A stretch of 64,000 nt of DNA from positions 1 to 64,000 of the forward strand of contig JBFMFH010000002.1 of assembly GCA_040752275.1 (NCBI GenBank), read 5' to 3'. The notes under the pieces were generated by a model, which worked only from the letters and a program-made list of their open reading frames with translations, had not been told where the DNA came from and searched no databases. Numbering within the stretch: the stretch's first letter is position 1; each line of letters begins with the position of its first letter. Position numbers and translations under genes: made by a program. Of this stretch, positions 49,584-57,032 are shown piece after piece. The stretch is from JBFMFH01 sp040752275. GTDB lineage: Bacteria; Acidobacteriota; Vicinamibacteria; Vicinamibacterales; JAKQTR01.

Positions 49584-51509
49584 GTGGACTTCCTGGAGCC
49601 TTTCCGTCGTTCATCCTGGCGTGGGTCCGTGCCCGCGCTGCTGGCCGGCTCGGCAGTGCTTCTAGTCGGCGCGGCGTCTCCAGGACCCATCCTGCGCCAG
49701 ACCCAGCGCGCGCAGCAGCCGCAGGACGTCCAGCAGCCCCAACAGCCCGTGTTCCGCGCAGGCGTGAGCCTCGTTCGCGTGGACGTGTCCGTGCGCGATC
49801 GCCGCGGTCGACCCATCGACGATTTGCAGGCCGACGACTTCGAAGTCTTCGAGGACGGCGTGCGGCAGACGATCGCGACATTGCAGCTGGTGAGCATCGA
49901 CGGGCAGCCAGCGCCTGGCGACGACACGTCACTCGAGATTCGGTCCCAGGAGCACGCGCGGGCCGAGGCGGCGCGCGAGGACGTCCGGCTGTTCGCGATC
50001 CTCCTCGACGACTACCACATCTCGAAGCTGCCCCTCGGCATCATGCTGCGGCTTCGTCCGGCCCTGCTGGACTTCGTCCGCCAGTTCGCGCCAACGGACC
50101 TCGTGGCCGTCCTCGACCCTCTCACGCCGTTGAGCGCAGTCGAGTTCACCCGGAGCCGCTACGAGCTGGAAGAGCGAATCCGGAAGCTCGAGGGGAGGAA
50201 AGGGGAGTATTTCCCCATCAAGAGTGCGCTCGAGGAGTTTCACGCGCGGCAGCCGAACGTCGCAGAGCTTCGGGCCGACCTGTCGCTCTCGACGCTCGAG
50301 GCTATCGTGACCTACCTCGGAGGGCTTCGCGAAGGCCGGAAGTCGGTCCTGTTCGTCAGCGAGGGGCCGCCCTTCACGCGGCCGGGACAGGCGCTCGACC
50401 ACAGGGTCCGCGCCGTCATCGAGGCGGCGAACCGGGCGAATGTGACCATTCACGTGCTCGAACCGCGCGAGTTCGGTCCCGGTGACATCTGGGTCCGCGA
50501 GGTGCTGTTCCGATTCGCCAGCGAGACGGGTGGGCGACAGATCAGCAATCCCGAGGACGACCGGGTGGGACTCAGCCAGGTGATCACGGACGCGAGCGCC
50601 TACTATCTGGTCGGCTACACCCCAACCCGGGAGTTCAACGACGGCAAGTTCCACGAGATCGAGGTCAAGGTGAAGCGGTCGGGGACACAAGTGGCGGCCC
50701 GCAAAGGCTACTGGGCGCCGAAGGCCGAAGACATCGAGGCTGCCGCCAGGGCCGCGGCCGCGCGGCCGGATGTCCCGGGTCTAGAGGAGGCGCTATCGGG
50801 CCTGTCGGGTCCCCGCAGCGGAAGACCCGTTCGACTGTGGCAGGGTTTCGGGCCCGGGGGCGACTCGCTCACGCGAGTCACGCTGACCTGGGAGCCGGAG
50901 GAGGAGGGTGGGCTGCGGGCTGGAACCGCCACCCGCCTCACGATCGAGGTGCCGTCCGAGGAGCCGGGGACCGAGCCGAGGCTGGCTGTCACCACGGTGA
51001 GTGTCGGGAAGGAGGCCGATGGACCGACGGCGGCGTCGTTCGTGCACCCGCCAGGCTCGGCGACGCTGAGGCTGACCGCCCTGGGTGATGATGGGCGTGT
51101 GATCGACAAGTGGACGGCTCGCGTCGACGTGCCTGACTTCTCGGCGGCTCCGGTCGGCCTGGCGACCCCGCGCTTCTATCGTGCCCGGACGTTCCAGGCG
51201 TTCCGCCAACTGCAGGCCGCCGCGAATCCGACGCCGGTGGCCGCGCGGACCTTCCGCCGAACCGATCGCGTGCTCGTTGACCTGGCCGGCAGCGCGAAGA
51301 CCGAAGAGCCACCGGCCCTGAAGGTGGAGTTGCTCGGGAGCACTGGGCAGATGCTGTCCGAGATGCCGCTGCCGGAACCCTCCGGCGGGCGCGTGCGGTT
51401 CGAACTCCCGGTTGGGCGCATCGCACCCGGCACATACGTCCTCCGCATCCAGGCGGTGGCCGGCGACCAGAAGGCCGAGCTGCTGGAGGCGTTCAAGATC
51501 GTTCCCTGA
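49584..51509 (+). CDS. Large secreted VWFA-domain protein
   Basis: A 641-residue protein. A basic start and hydrophobic stretch (LLAGSAVLLVGAASPGPI) form the export signal, followed by a Gln-rich linker, then the VWFA-type domain with VSLVRVDVSVRDRRGRPIDD, LFAILLDDYHIS in place of the classic DxSxS MIDAS, and ITDASAYYLVGYTPTREFND. The C-terminal 230 residues are beta-rich and may be a carbohydrate- or protein-binding region. This is the acidobacterial VWFA-related family (TIGR03436-like). The modified MIDAS suggests altered metal binding. The GTG start is set by the -10 box six bases upstream. Confidence 0.8.
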   Translation: MDFLEPFRRSSWRGSVPALLAGSAVLLVGAASPGPILRQTQRAQQPQDVQQPQQPVFRAGVSLVRVDVSVRDRRGRPIDDLQADDFEVFEDGVRQTIATLQLVSIDGQPAPGDDTSLEIRSQEHARAEAAREDVRLFAILLDDYHISKLPLGIMLRLRPALLDFVRQFAPTDLVAVLDPLTPLSAVEFTRSRYELEERIRKLEGRKGEYFPIKSALEEFHARQPNVAELRADLSLSTLEAIVTYLGGLREGRKSVLFVSEGPPFTRPGQALDHRVRAVIEAANRANVTIHVLEPREFGPGDIWVREVLFRFASETGGRQISNPEDDRVGLSQVITDASAYYLVGYTPTREFNDGKFHEIEVKVKRSGTQVAARKGYWAPKAEDIEAAARAAAARPDVPGLEEALSGLSGPRSGRPVRLWQGFGPGGDSLTRVTLTWEPEEEGGLRAGTATRLTIEVPSEEPGTEPRLAVTTVSVGKEADGPTAASFVHPPGSATLRLTALGDDGRVIDKWTARVDVPDFSAAPVGLATPRFYRARTFQAFRQLQAAANPTPVAARTFRRTDRVLVDLAGSAKTEEPPALKVELLGSTGQMLSEMPLPEPSGGRVRFELPVGRIAPGTYVLRIQAVAGDQKAELLEAFKIVP

Positions 51510-51584
51510 AGGAACTGCGGGATCCGGCGCGGAGTCCACTCGACATCCTGTGGGGGCGTGTGGGACGGTGACGGGGCCGGAGGG

Positions 51585-51631
51585 GCGTGGTGGGCGCTAG
51601 TGGATTCGAACCACTGACCCCCGCCGTGTGA
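51585..51631. repeat. attL-like direct repeat (3' part of tRNA-Val)
   Basis: A 47-bp sequence identical to 56871-56917. It copies the tRNA-Val gene from the anticodon loop through the encoded CCA plus three flanking bases. Identity ends abruptly on both sides, as expected for an attachment site left by a tRNA-targeting tyrosine integrase. Confidence 0.92.
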
Positions 51632-52014
51632 CGTCGGACTGGTTCGGCTGTCTGTGCGCTGGGGATCCCGCGCAGGCCGAGCAGTCGTTGATCGGGCTGG
51701 TGGCGCGCGTGCCCGCCGAGGTCGGCGCGCCGTCTGCGGAACGCCCGGATCCGATCGCGCGGTTGCGGGATGAGCTCGCCACATTGGAGGCGGCCGAAGA
51801 GCAGGCCGTTGACAACGCGATTTCGGCCGGCGTGATCGTCGCCCATCGGCCCGCGGTGGTTCAGCGGCGCGAGAACGAGAAGCGCCGGCGCGAGCTCGAC
51901 GAACAGGCCGTGGCCCGCCGCGCCGAACGCCAGCGCGCCCTCGATGCGCAGTTTGGCAACCAGGCGCCGCGCGCGATGGCGAGTCAGTACATCGCGTCGA
52001 ATGGGAAGCTCTGA
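51628..52014 (+). CDS. Hypothetical protein at the left element boundary
   Basis: A 128-residue ORF whose GTG lies inside the attachment repeat, so the true start may differ or the gene may be truncated by integration. The second half is a highly charged helix (VQRRENEKRRRELDEQAVAR) likely to form a coiled coil. The next gene starts two bases after its stop. Family unknown. Confidence 0.5.
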   Translation: MTSDWFGCLCAGDPAQAEQSLIGLVARVPAEVGAPSAERPDPIARLRDELATLEAAEEQAVDNAISAGVIVAHRPAVVQRRENEKRRRELDEQAVARRAERQRALDAQFGNQAPRAMASQYIASNGKL

Positions 52015-52016
52015 CG

Positions 52017-52382
52017 ATGGTCGGCCCCGTAGCGCATCCGCCGCATGCGACCGGCCGCCTGGCCGACGTGCTCCAGCGCGTCAACCAGGTCTGGCTGAAC
52101 GGCCCACCGACGCCCGAGCTCGTTCCGGCTCCGCCCGTGTCGCGCCGTGAACGCCCCGCGTTGAGGACGATCGGCCGTTGGCAACTGTTCATGGGCCGGC
52201 CGGCCACGGGGCGAGACATCGGGCCGGCGTTCCGACACGTGCGGGCGCTTCGAGATCGGGACCTCGTGGAGCGTCGACGGCTGGCGCTCGTGCGTCCGCT
52301 GTCCGACCTGTATCGTCAGCGCGTCGACGAGATCGTCCGTCAGGCCACCATCGACCTGCTCGCCGACCAGGAGACATTCTAG
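52017..52382 (+). CDS. Hypothetical protein
   Basis: A 121-residue basic protein, two bases downstream of the preceding ORF and probably co-transcribed. The N-terminal half is proline-rich and the C-terminal half helical (LVRPLSDLYRQRVDEIVRQA). No recognised domain; phage or element accessory gene by position. Confidence 0.5.
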   Translation: MVGPVAHPPHATGRLADVLQRVNQVWLNGPPTPELVPAPPVSRRERPALRTIGRWQLFMGRPATGRDIGPAFRHVRALRDRDLVERRRLALVRPLSDLYRQRVDEIVRQATIDLLADQETF

Positions 52383-52394
52383 CAGGCCGGGAGT

Positions 52395-52699
52395 CCCCCG
52401 GCTCTGCCGGGGTGGCAGCCAAAGTTTGACGTTTCCGGGAGTGTGTCCACCGGTGGATGCCTCCAGCGTGAGCCGCCAAGCGCACGGGTGGAAGCACCGT
52501 GGTGGACACGCGATGAGTCTGGTTCACCGGGTCGGGAAGCGCAAGTCACGCGGTGACGCTGGACCTCGGCGCTGGGAGTCCGCACGCGTTGCGCGAGGTG
52601 CCATGGGGCGCGCCCCGTCAGCCGGGGAGTCGCGAGTTCGCGGCGTTCTTCGGCCGCTTTGAGCGGCCCCGGAATGACAGCCCCCGACTTTGCCGGGGG
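52395..52699. repeat. Hairpin-bounded segment resembling a small IS200/IS605-derived (MITE-like) element
   Basis: Three stem-loops occur in a 305-bp gene-free stretch: CCCCGGC-TCT-GCCGGGG at 52396-52412, GGCCGCT-TTG-AGCGGCC at 52652-52668, and a CCCCC...GGGGG stem at 52681-52699. The outer two have related stems and flanks in inverted orientation. Such GC-rich hairpins mark the ends of IS200/IS605-family and palindrome-associated elements, but no TnpA or TnpB is present. The rest of 52383-52789 shows no gene. Confidence 0.45.
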
Positions 52700-52789
52700 A
52701 TTGTTACCTGATCGAGTCGTGCCGGTCAGGCTCACTCCACCTGATCGGGCGAGCGGACTGCGGCCCTTTTCACCTGAGTGAGTGACACC

Positions 52790-53047
52790 ATGCGCACCGA
52801 CCCCAAGCCGCAAGTTCGCACTTGCCTCGATTGCGGTCGGCGCTTTGAGATCAGCGTCGACGAGTAACGATTCCTCCGAGAGCGTGAGACGGCCGATGGG
52901 CTGCCGTGGGAATTGCCCGCGCGGTGTTTCGAATGCCAGCATGAACGGCGCCGCGCGTTGCAACGCATCAGCGCGGACGCGGAGGCGAAGGACTACCGCT
53001 TCAGGTGCGTCAACCTGCTCGGCGGCATTCGTCTTCACGGCGGATGA
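52790..53047 (+). pseudogene. Zinc-ribbon protein gene interrupted by TAA at 52865
   Basis: From ATG 52790 the frame gives RTCLDCGRRFEISVDE, then TAA at 52865-52867, then continues in frame RFLRERETADGLPWELPARC with FECQHERRR to a TGA at 53045. Together this matches the small zinc-ribbon family (PF13451-like) of the form C-x2-C-G-x-x-F...E-Q-x-F...P-x-R-C-x-x-C, where the interrupted position is normally Gln. A single C-to-T change (CAA to TAA) would explain it. Both cysteine pairs are intact across the break. Confidence 0.6.
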
Positions 53048-53149
53048 TGTCGAGCACTTTCGTGCGCGCGGTCACTGCTAGCCAAAGCGGTGCCCGGCCT
53101 GTCGCGTGGCGCGCCGATCGTCGACACCCGTTTCGACAAGGAGCTCATC

Positions 53150-53524
53150 GTGAACGTGAATCAGCCGTTTCCCCCAAAGTATCTCCGGCCGGCGGACGTG
53201 GGCGACACGTCGCCCGCCGTGACCATCGAGCGCGTCGAGGTCGAGGAAGTCGGGCGAACGAAGGAAGTCAAGCCGGTCGTGTACTTCGCCGGCAGGACGA
53301 AGGGGTTGATCCTCAACCGGACGAACGCCCGGAAGATCGAAGAGCTTGTCGGCTCCGCCGAAACCCACGACTGGCCGGGGAATCGCATCCGGCTCTGCGT
53401 GTCTGCCGTCGAGTTCGGCGGCGAGACGGTCGACGCGTTGCGCATCAAGCCGGCGGGGCCGTCCGCGGCGATGGCGCCGACACCGCCCGTGCGACGGCCC
53501 GCCCCGGCTGACGACGTGACGTGA
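53150..53524 (+). CDS. Phage-type hypothetical protein
   Basis: A 124-residue protein of a kind common in prophages and phage recombination regions: NQPFPPKYLRPADVGD at the start, then KPVVYFAGRTKGLILNRTNA, then WPGNRIRLCVSAVEFGG. Its biochemical role is unknown. The GTG at 53150 has AAGGAG six bases upstream, which rules out the longer frame starting at 53090. It indicates a phage-derived origin for this part of the element. Confidence 0.7.
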   Translation: MNVNQPFPPKYLRPADVGDTSPAVTIERVEVEEVGRTKEVKPVVYFAGRTKGLILNRTNARKIEELVGSAETHDWPGNRIRLCVSAVEFGGETVDALRIKPAGPSAAMAPTPPVRRPAPADDVT

Positions 53525-53568
53525 CCGCCGATGACATTCCGTTCTGACCTGACAGGAGGCTGCCAGCT

Positions 53569-53817
53569 ATGGCTCGACGACGACAGACCGCCAACCTGAT
53601 CCGGGAGAGCCGGGTGCTCGCCCGCGGCGCGGCGCACGTCCTGGACGTGCTGAAGGCGTAGCATCCCGATTGCGACGAGGCCCGCGTGGCGCTCAAGTGC
53701 GTGCTGGAGTTCGAGGCCGAGCTCACGGAGGCGGCCGACCGCCTGCCGGCCCCAGCGCCTCGTAGGGACACGGCCGGATCCAGCCACGCTAACAGCCACG
53801 CCACCGGACCATCGTAG
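53569..53817 (+). pseudogene. Small ORF interrupted by TAG at 53659
   Basis: AGGAGG nine bases upstream of ATG 53569 begins a 30-codon ORF (MARRRQTANLIRESRVLARG, ending VLDVLKA) that stops at TAG 53659-53661. The frame continues as HPDCDEARVALKCVLEFEAE, an equally protein-like helix, to a TAG at 53815. CAG to TAG would restore an 82-codon gene. It follows the phage-type gene and is probably part of the same block. Confidence 0.45.
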
Positions 53818-53894
53818 CGTGGCGCCCGAAGTGGAGTGTCCGGCGAGGTCTCCCGCCGCGGCTGTCGTGGCCGAGCGCGGCGGAGACGGGGGAC

Positions 53895-53924
53895 TTGACG
53901 CGCATAAGGAAACCGCTTTATGCT
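53895..53924 (+). promoter_or_regulatory. Promoter of the ribbon-helix-helix gene
   Basis: TTGACG (53895-53900), an 18-bp spacer and TATGCT (53919-53924), the best two-box promoter in the element. The start codon follows the -10 box by eight bases and there is no Shine-Dalgarno, again implying a leaderless transcript. Confidence 0.65.
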
Positions 53925-53932
53925 CTGCTGTG

Positions 53933-54115
53933 ATGGCGCGTAAGCTGACGAACTTCTGGATCGATGCGGACCTGGCGGCCGGGCTGCACGACGTGAAGAA
54001 CCGTGAGGGGATTCCGGTCGGAGAGCAGATCCGGCGGGCCGTGCGCGCGTGGCTGATTGAGAAGCGCGTCATCAAGGCGGAGCGCAAGCGGGCGGGCACC
54101 CGCCGGCGCTCCTGA
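53933..54115 (+). CDS. Ribbon-helix-helix-type small protein
   Basis: A 60-residue basic protein: KLTNFWIDADLAAGLHDVKN forms the strand and first helix, and GIPVGEQIRRAVRAWLIEK the second helix, the usual CopG/MetJ-like layout (strand-helix-helix with a conserved IxxAVxxWL). The tail is Lys/Arg rich. It may be a DNA-binding regulator of the element or an antitoxin without a visible toxin. The ATG at 53933 is set by the promoter spacing. Confidence 0.65.
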   Translation: MARKLTNFWIDADLAAGLHDVKNREGIPVGEQIRRAVRAWLIEKRVIKAERKRAGTRRRS

Positions 54116-54197
54116 ACCGTCAACCTGCGCGAGACAGGCTGGCGATCTGCGGGTGATTCTACCAGCAGCCCGCCGGCCTCCGTCCCGGGAGGCCCGA

Positions 54198-54416
54198 ATG
54201 GCAATCCTACGACTGCGTACGACCTGGGCGTCGATCCGACGCCTGCCCGAAGACACCCTCCGCCGTTGCGAAGGCGCAACCCGCTTGCACAATGAGGCGT
54301 TGCTCTCCGAGATCGGGCTCGAGCTCGGCGCGGTGCCGGACTGGCTGATCCTCAATCGGGCGCTGCTGGCGCTCCAGTCGGAGATCCGGGAGGCGCGCGT
54401 CTTGGGGCTCGAGTGA
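54198..54416 (+). CDS. Small hypothetical protein
   Basis: A 72-residue ORF (MAILRLRTTWASIRRLPEDT onward) with GGGAGG upstream of the ATG. It is mostly helical with alternating charge and a leucine-rich C-terminal half. No family known. It ends close to the convergent HEPN-like cassette. Confidence 0.4.
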   Translation: MAILRLRTTWASIRRLPEDTLRRCEGATRLHNEALLSEIGLELGAVPDWLILNRALLALQSEIREARVLGLE

Positions 54417-54452
54417 TGGCCGGTTTGGGCCGTCCACTCAACGTGAGAAGGC

Positions 54453-55118
54453 TCACCCGGCGTCGAGTCTTGATATGATCAGTTCCCGTGTGAGGTCAAT
54501 TGCGGCGCGCACGTCTTCAACCTCAAACTCGTCCCACTGTGCGTGCGTTGCCTTTGTGCGAACGTCGGCGGCAGCGCGAGCGCGCTTCGCCTTCACAGCC
54601 GAGAGATCGCCTCGAGAAGCGAGCTCCGAGATCAGGCCATCAAGCTTCCGGTCCTTCTCGATGAGGCCGGCCTTGCGGCAGGCGCGGCGAAGCACATCCT
54701 CAAACACGACACCCGCGATTACACCCGCCTCGTTCTTTCGAGATGCCTCGAGGTAGGCGTCTGCGTGATCCAGGAAGTCATCAAGAGTCTCCGCCCGAGC
54801 ACGATCGGCAACAGACGCGAGTAGTCCCGCATCGGCGTCGGCTGCCAGCGCCTGCAGCACGGCGGCAAGCTCACCAACCGCGTGGTTGACTTCAAAGGCG
54901 TGGTCTGCGGTCGCTATGCGATCGGCTTTCTGTCTATAGGGTGCTTCCGGGCTGGGGCAAACGAAATGAACAGTATTCTGCGCGGCTGTCAGCCAGGCGG
55001 AGCACGCTGCCTGCTGGTGTTGGTCAGTGCACTGGCCATACTGGTCACCGACAGCCAGACGTCCACTCTCGGCGAGGAGTTGCGCGATACGCTGGCGGAC
55101 GACTTCTTCAATCGCCAT
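54453..55118 (-). CDS. HEPN-like protein (Rx4H motif), third gene of the cassette
   Basis: A 221-residue protein. The C-terminal half resembles a HEPN-type helical domain: a KLDGLISELASRGDLS helix pair, then ADVRTKATHAQWDEFEVEDV with R-x4-H at about residue 187-192, the motif that forms the RNase site in many HEPN toxins and defence effectors. The N-terminal 100 residues have no recognised motif. Start ATG 55118 (GGAG nine bases upstream) is preferred to 55148. It lies 75 bases after the second HEPN-like gene. DNA and codon use look less GC-rich than the chromosome. Confidence 0.6.
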   Translation of the reverse strand: MAIEEVVRQRIAQLLAESGRLAVGDQYGQCTDQHQQAACSAWLTAAQNTVHFVCPSPEAPYRQKADRIATADHAFEVNHAVGELAAVLQALAADADAGLLASVADRARAETLDDFLDHADAYLEASRKNEAGVIAGVVFEDVLRRACRKAGLIEKDRKLDGLISELASRGDLSAVKAKRARAAADVRTKATHAQWDEFEVEDVRAAIDLTRELIISRLDAG

Positions 55119-55193
55119 AGCTGGAAACTCCGATAGGCCAAGCGGCACCCTGCTTCACGTCGTGAAGGAGTGGTCGGGCGCAGCGCGCTGTGA

Positions 55194-55898
55194 TCATGTG
55201 GCACCAGGCCGATCTCGGAAGTCGGGCCACTCACGCATGTGGCTCGCGACCCCATCAATGGCGTTGGTCAGGATGCCCGCAAACCCAATTCTCGACGCGA
55301 TTTCCTTCTCATAGAATGGAAGCTTCTTCGGATCAAAGATCGGGCCGAGATGGTGTGTCCCTCGGCCGATCAGGTCACCCATCGCGATGATGGTCGGATG
55401 ACTCATCTTGTTGTAGAAACGCTTCGCCTGTGTAGCCACCTCGAGCGCTTCTCGGTTCAGGCCGAGTTCCTCCGAACGCTTGACGAGCAGGTCTATCGAC
55501 CTATGAACGGGAAACCGACCTAACCACGCCCGCTGCCGGTACGGCCAGTCGTACTTCGCGAAGAGGAAGGCCGAGGCAAGAGCCTCCAACGCCTGCCTCT
55601 GCGCTCCTCCCGCCATGGTGATGTGCTCGAGGATCAGGAATCTCATCGACAGGAGCATCCGAGCCACGACCGTGAAGAGCGCCCCGACAACGGTGGCGCT
55701 GTCCTGGTCCCTCGCGAACGTGCTCTCGAACGTTCGCCATCGGTCGTAGACTTCCGCCGTGGCGGTCTCGAAGCTACTCACTTGAACCTGAAAGTGCTCC
55801 AGGAACAGGCGTTCTGTCTCTTCGTCCTGTCGGCCGCGGAGCGCAGCCTGCACTGCGGCAAGCGCGGACTTGTCCAGCATCGGTTCGTCGTCTGCCAT
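55194..55898 (-). CDS. HEPN-like protein (Rx6H motif), second gene of the cassette
   Basis: A 234-residue all-helical protein. RQALEALASAFLFAKYDWPY resembles the recognition helix of DUF5677/abortive-infection-type HEPN proteins, and AKRFYNKMSHPTI carries R-x6-H at about residue 160-167, within the accepted R-x4-6-H range. No membrane segment or export signal. It starts 33 bases after the membrane-protein gene. A role as a nuclease effector or regulator in the same system is inferred; a structure comparison would be needed to confirm the fold. Confidence 0.5.
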   Translation of the reverse strand: MADDEPMLDKSALAAVQAALRGRQDEETERLFLEHFQVQVSSFETATAEVYDRWRTFESTFARDQDSATVVGALFTVVARMLLSMRFLILEHITMAGGAQRQALEALASAFLFAKYDWPYRQRAWLGRFPVHRSIDLLVKRSEELGLNREALEVATQAKRFYNKMSHPTIIAMGDLIGRGTHHLGPIFDPKKLPFYEKEIASRIGFAGILTNAIDGVASHMREWPDFRDRPGAT

Positions 55899-55931
55899 GA
55901 ACGATCTCGCGCTCGGATGACACCGCTGTGG

Positions 55932-56654
55932 CTACCGCATCGGCGGTCTACTCAGATCGTCGGCCTCTCCTGTACGCGGCAACCGGCCGGACGATAGCAC
56001 GGACCGGTAGCGCTCGATCGACTGCGAGAGCGCTTCAGAAGAGAGCGCACACTCCAGAAGCACCTCTTCGGCCCTCGCAAGGCCGGTGACACGATCCGGC
56101 TGCTCCAGGGCGGCCGCCAGCCTTCTTTGCATCGCGTCGCGGGCCGCCGTGTCGGTCGGCGCATGCCCCGGAGACGGCTTCCACGCGGCGGTGGCATTCG
56201 CGAGAATGCCCTTTCGAAGATCCCAATCGACCGTCACCGTAATCGGGCGCACCAGTTCCTCTCGGCGTGGCTTGGACACCCCGACGTTGTCTAGGAATCT
56301 CTCGAGGTCGTCCCGTCGCCGAAGCATCCTCTCTTGATGATCTCCACCAGCCCAACGGTTCTCAGACACGATACTGGCAGCCGAAAAGTCCGCCACCCCG
56401 ATTGCGATGGTCTGGAGCTCCTCGGCCTTCGCGTAGATGTCTGACTTCGCCTGTTGGATCTCCCGCAACGTCACGCGGAGGTTCTTAAGATCGAGCACCT
56501 GCAGCATGTCGATCCTTGAGATAGCCACAGCCAACAGCAGAGTTGAGACGACGAGCGTCGTGTACCAGCCGGATCCGAGAGAGCCTGATTGGAGCAGGTG
56601 GGTGAAAAGGGCCACGCCGCACACGCCGAGACAGATAGCGATTACGTTGGACAT
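55932..56654 (-). CDS. Membrane-anchored coiled-coil protein, first gene of the cassette
   Basis: A 240-residue protein with two N-terminal membrane helices (VIAICLGVCGVALFTHLLQS and WYTTLVVSTLLLAVAISRI) followed by a cytoplasmic coiled-coil-like helix (LKNLRVTLREIQQAKSDIYA) and a charged C-terminal domain without known motif. GGGGGAGAG lies upstream of the ATG. Membrane proteins with helical cytoplasmic parts are frequent sensors or effectors beside HEPN proteins, which is why I group the three genes. About 216 bp without a gene separates it from the tRNA; they likely hold the cassette's promoter. Confidence 0.6.
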   Translation of the reverse strand: MSNVIAICLGVCGVALFTHLLQSGSLGSGWYTTLVVSTLLLAVAISRIDMLQVLDLKNLRVTLREIQQAKSDIYAKAEELQTIAIGVADFSAASIVSENRWAGGDHQERMLRRRDDLERFLDNVGVSKPRREELVRPITVTVDWDLRKGILANATAAWKPSPGHAPTDTAARDAMQRRLAAALEQPDRVTGLARAEEVLLECALSSEALSQSIERYRSVLSSGRLPRTGEADDLSRPPMR

Positions 56655-56870
56655 CTCGCCGCTCTCCCCCTTTCGGTACGACGGCGCCCCCGCAGCCGGG
56701 ACCGATGCTCAGGCCGGCCTGAAGGGGAGATGATTGCTTGGCACGTGCCGCCCGTCAAGCAGGTCCCTGCGCCGTCCTTTCACGCTGCACCACCATTGCA
56801 CCACGGCCGGAACCACGGGTCCGTTGTCATTTGGAACGCGTGCCCGTAAGTGCTTCGTGTTCTAGGAGAA

Positions 56871-56917
56871 GCGTGGTGGGCGCTAGTGGATTCGAACCAC
56901 TGACCCCCGCCGTGTGA
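56871..56917. repeat. attR-like direct repeat within tRNA-Val
   Basis: Identical over 47 bp to 51585-51631. It includes the last 44 bases of the intact tRNA gene (anticodon loop, T arm, acceptor 3' strand, CCA) and three bases beyond. Confidence 0.92.
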
Positions 56918-56948
56918 AGGCGATGCTCTACCGCTGAGCCAAGCGCCC
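56874..56948 (-). tRNA. tRNA-Val (CAC)
   Basis: A full cloverleaf on the minus strand: acceptor GGGCGCT/AGCGCCC, D-arm GCTCAGCGGTAGAGC, anticodon stem TCGCC/GGCGG with loop TTCACAC giving anticodon CAC, T-arm AGTGGTTCGAATCCACT, discriminator A and an encoded CCA. It decodes GUG valine codons. Its 3' part serves as the integration site of the adjacent element and remains intact because the repeat restores it. Confidence 0.95.
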
Positions 56949-57032
56949 ACGCCAAGTGAGTAATCCAGTCTAGTAGATTCCTGCGCACCCGGGCAACTGA
57001 TCGCAGGTTTGCAAGGGAGCCACCTCTCTCAC

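Larger units (their letters stand above)
51585..56917. mobile_element. tRNA-Val-integrated element without its own integrase
   Basis: The 5.3-kb segment is bounded by perfect 47-bp repeats derived from the 3' half of the tRNA-Val(CAC) gene; the complete tRNA is at the right boundary. It contains small phage-type ORFs (51.6-53.5 kb), decayed genes, a ribbon-helix-helix protein and a minus-strand cassette with visibly lower GC. No recombinase is encoded inside, so it is either a cis-mobilisable remnant, a satellite moved by an integrase supplied elsewhere, or an element reduced by deletion. A decayed tyrosine integrase is 5.4 kb away at 62.3 kb, outside the repeats. Confidence 0.85.

Noticed and set aside
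51585..51631. A second tRNA-Val gene
   Set aside because: Only the 3' half is present; the acceptor 5' strand, D-arm and anticodon stem 5' strand are missing, so it is an attachment repeat.
52379..53038. 219-codon minus-strand ORF across the hairpin region
   Set aside because: It reads through the stem-loops and the zinc-ribbon remnant and has no ribosome site or motif.
52790..53817. Genuine stop-codon reassignment (TAG/TAA to Gln) in the element
   Set aside because: Neighbouring intact genes end at TAG (52380-52382) and TAA (61871-61873) without protein-like continuation that I can recognise, so nonsense mutation is simpler; kept only as a finding to check.
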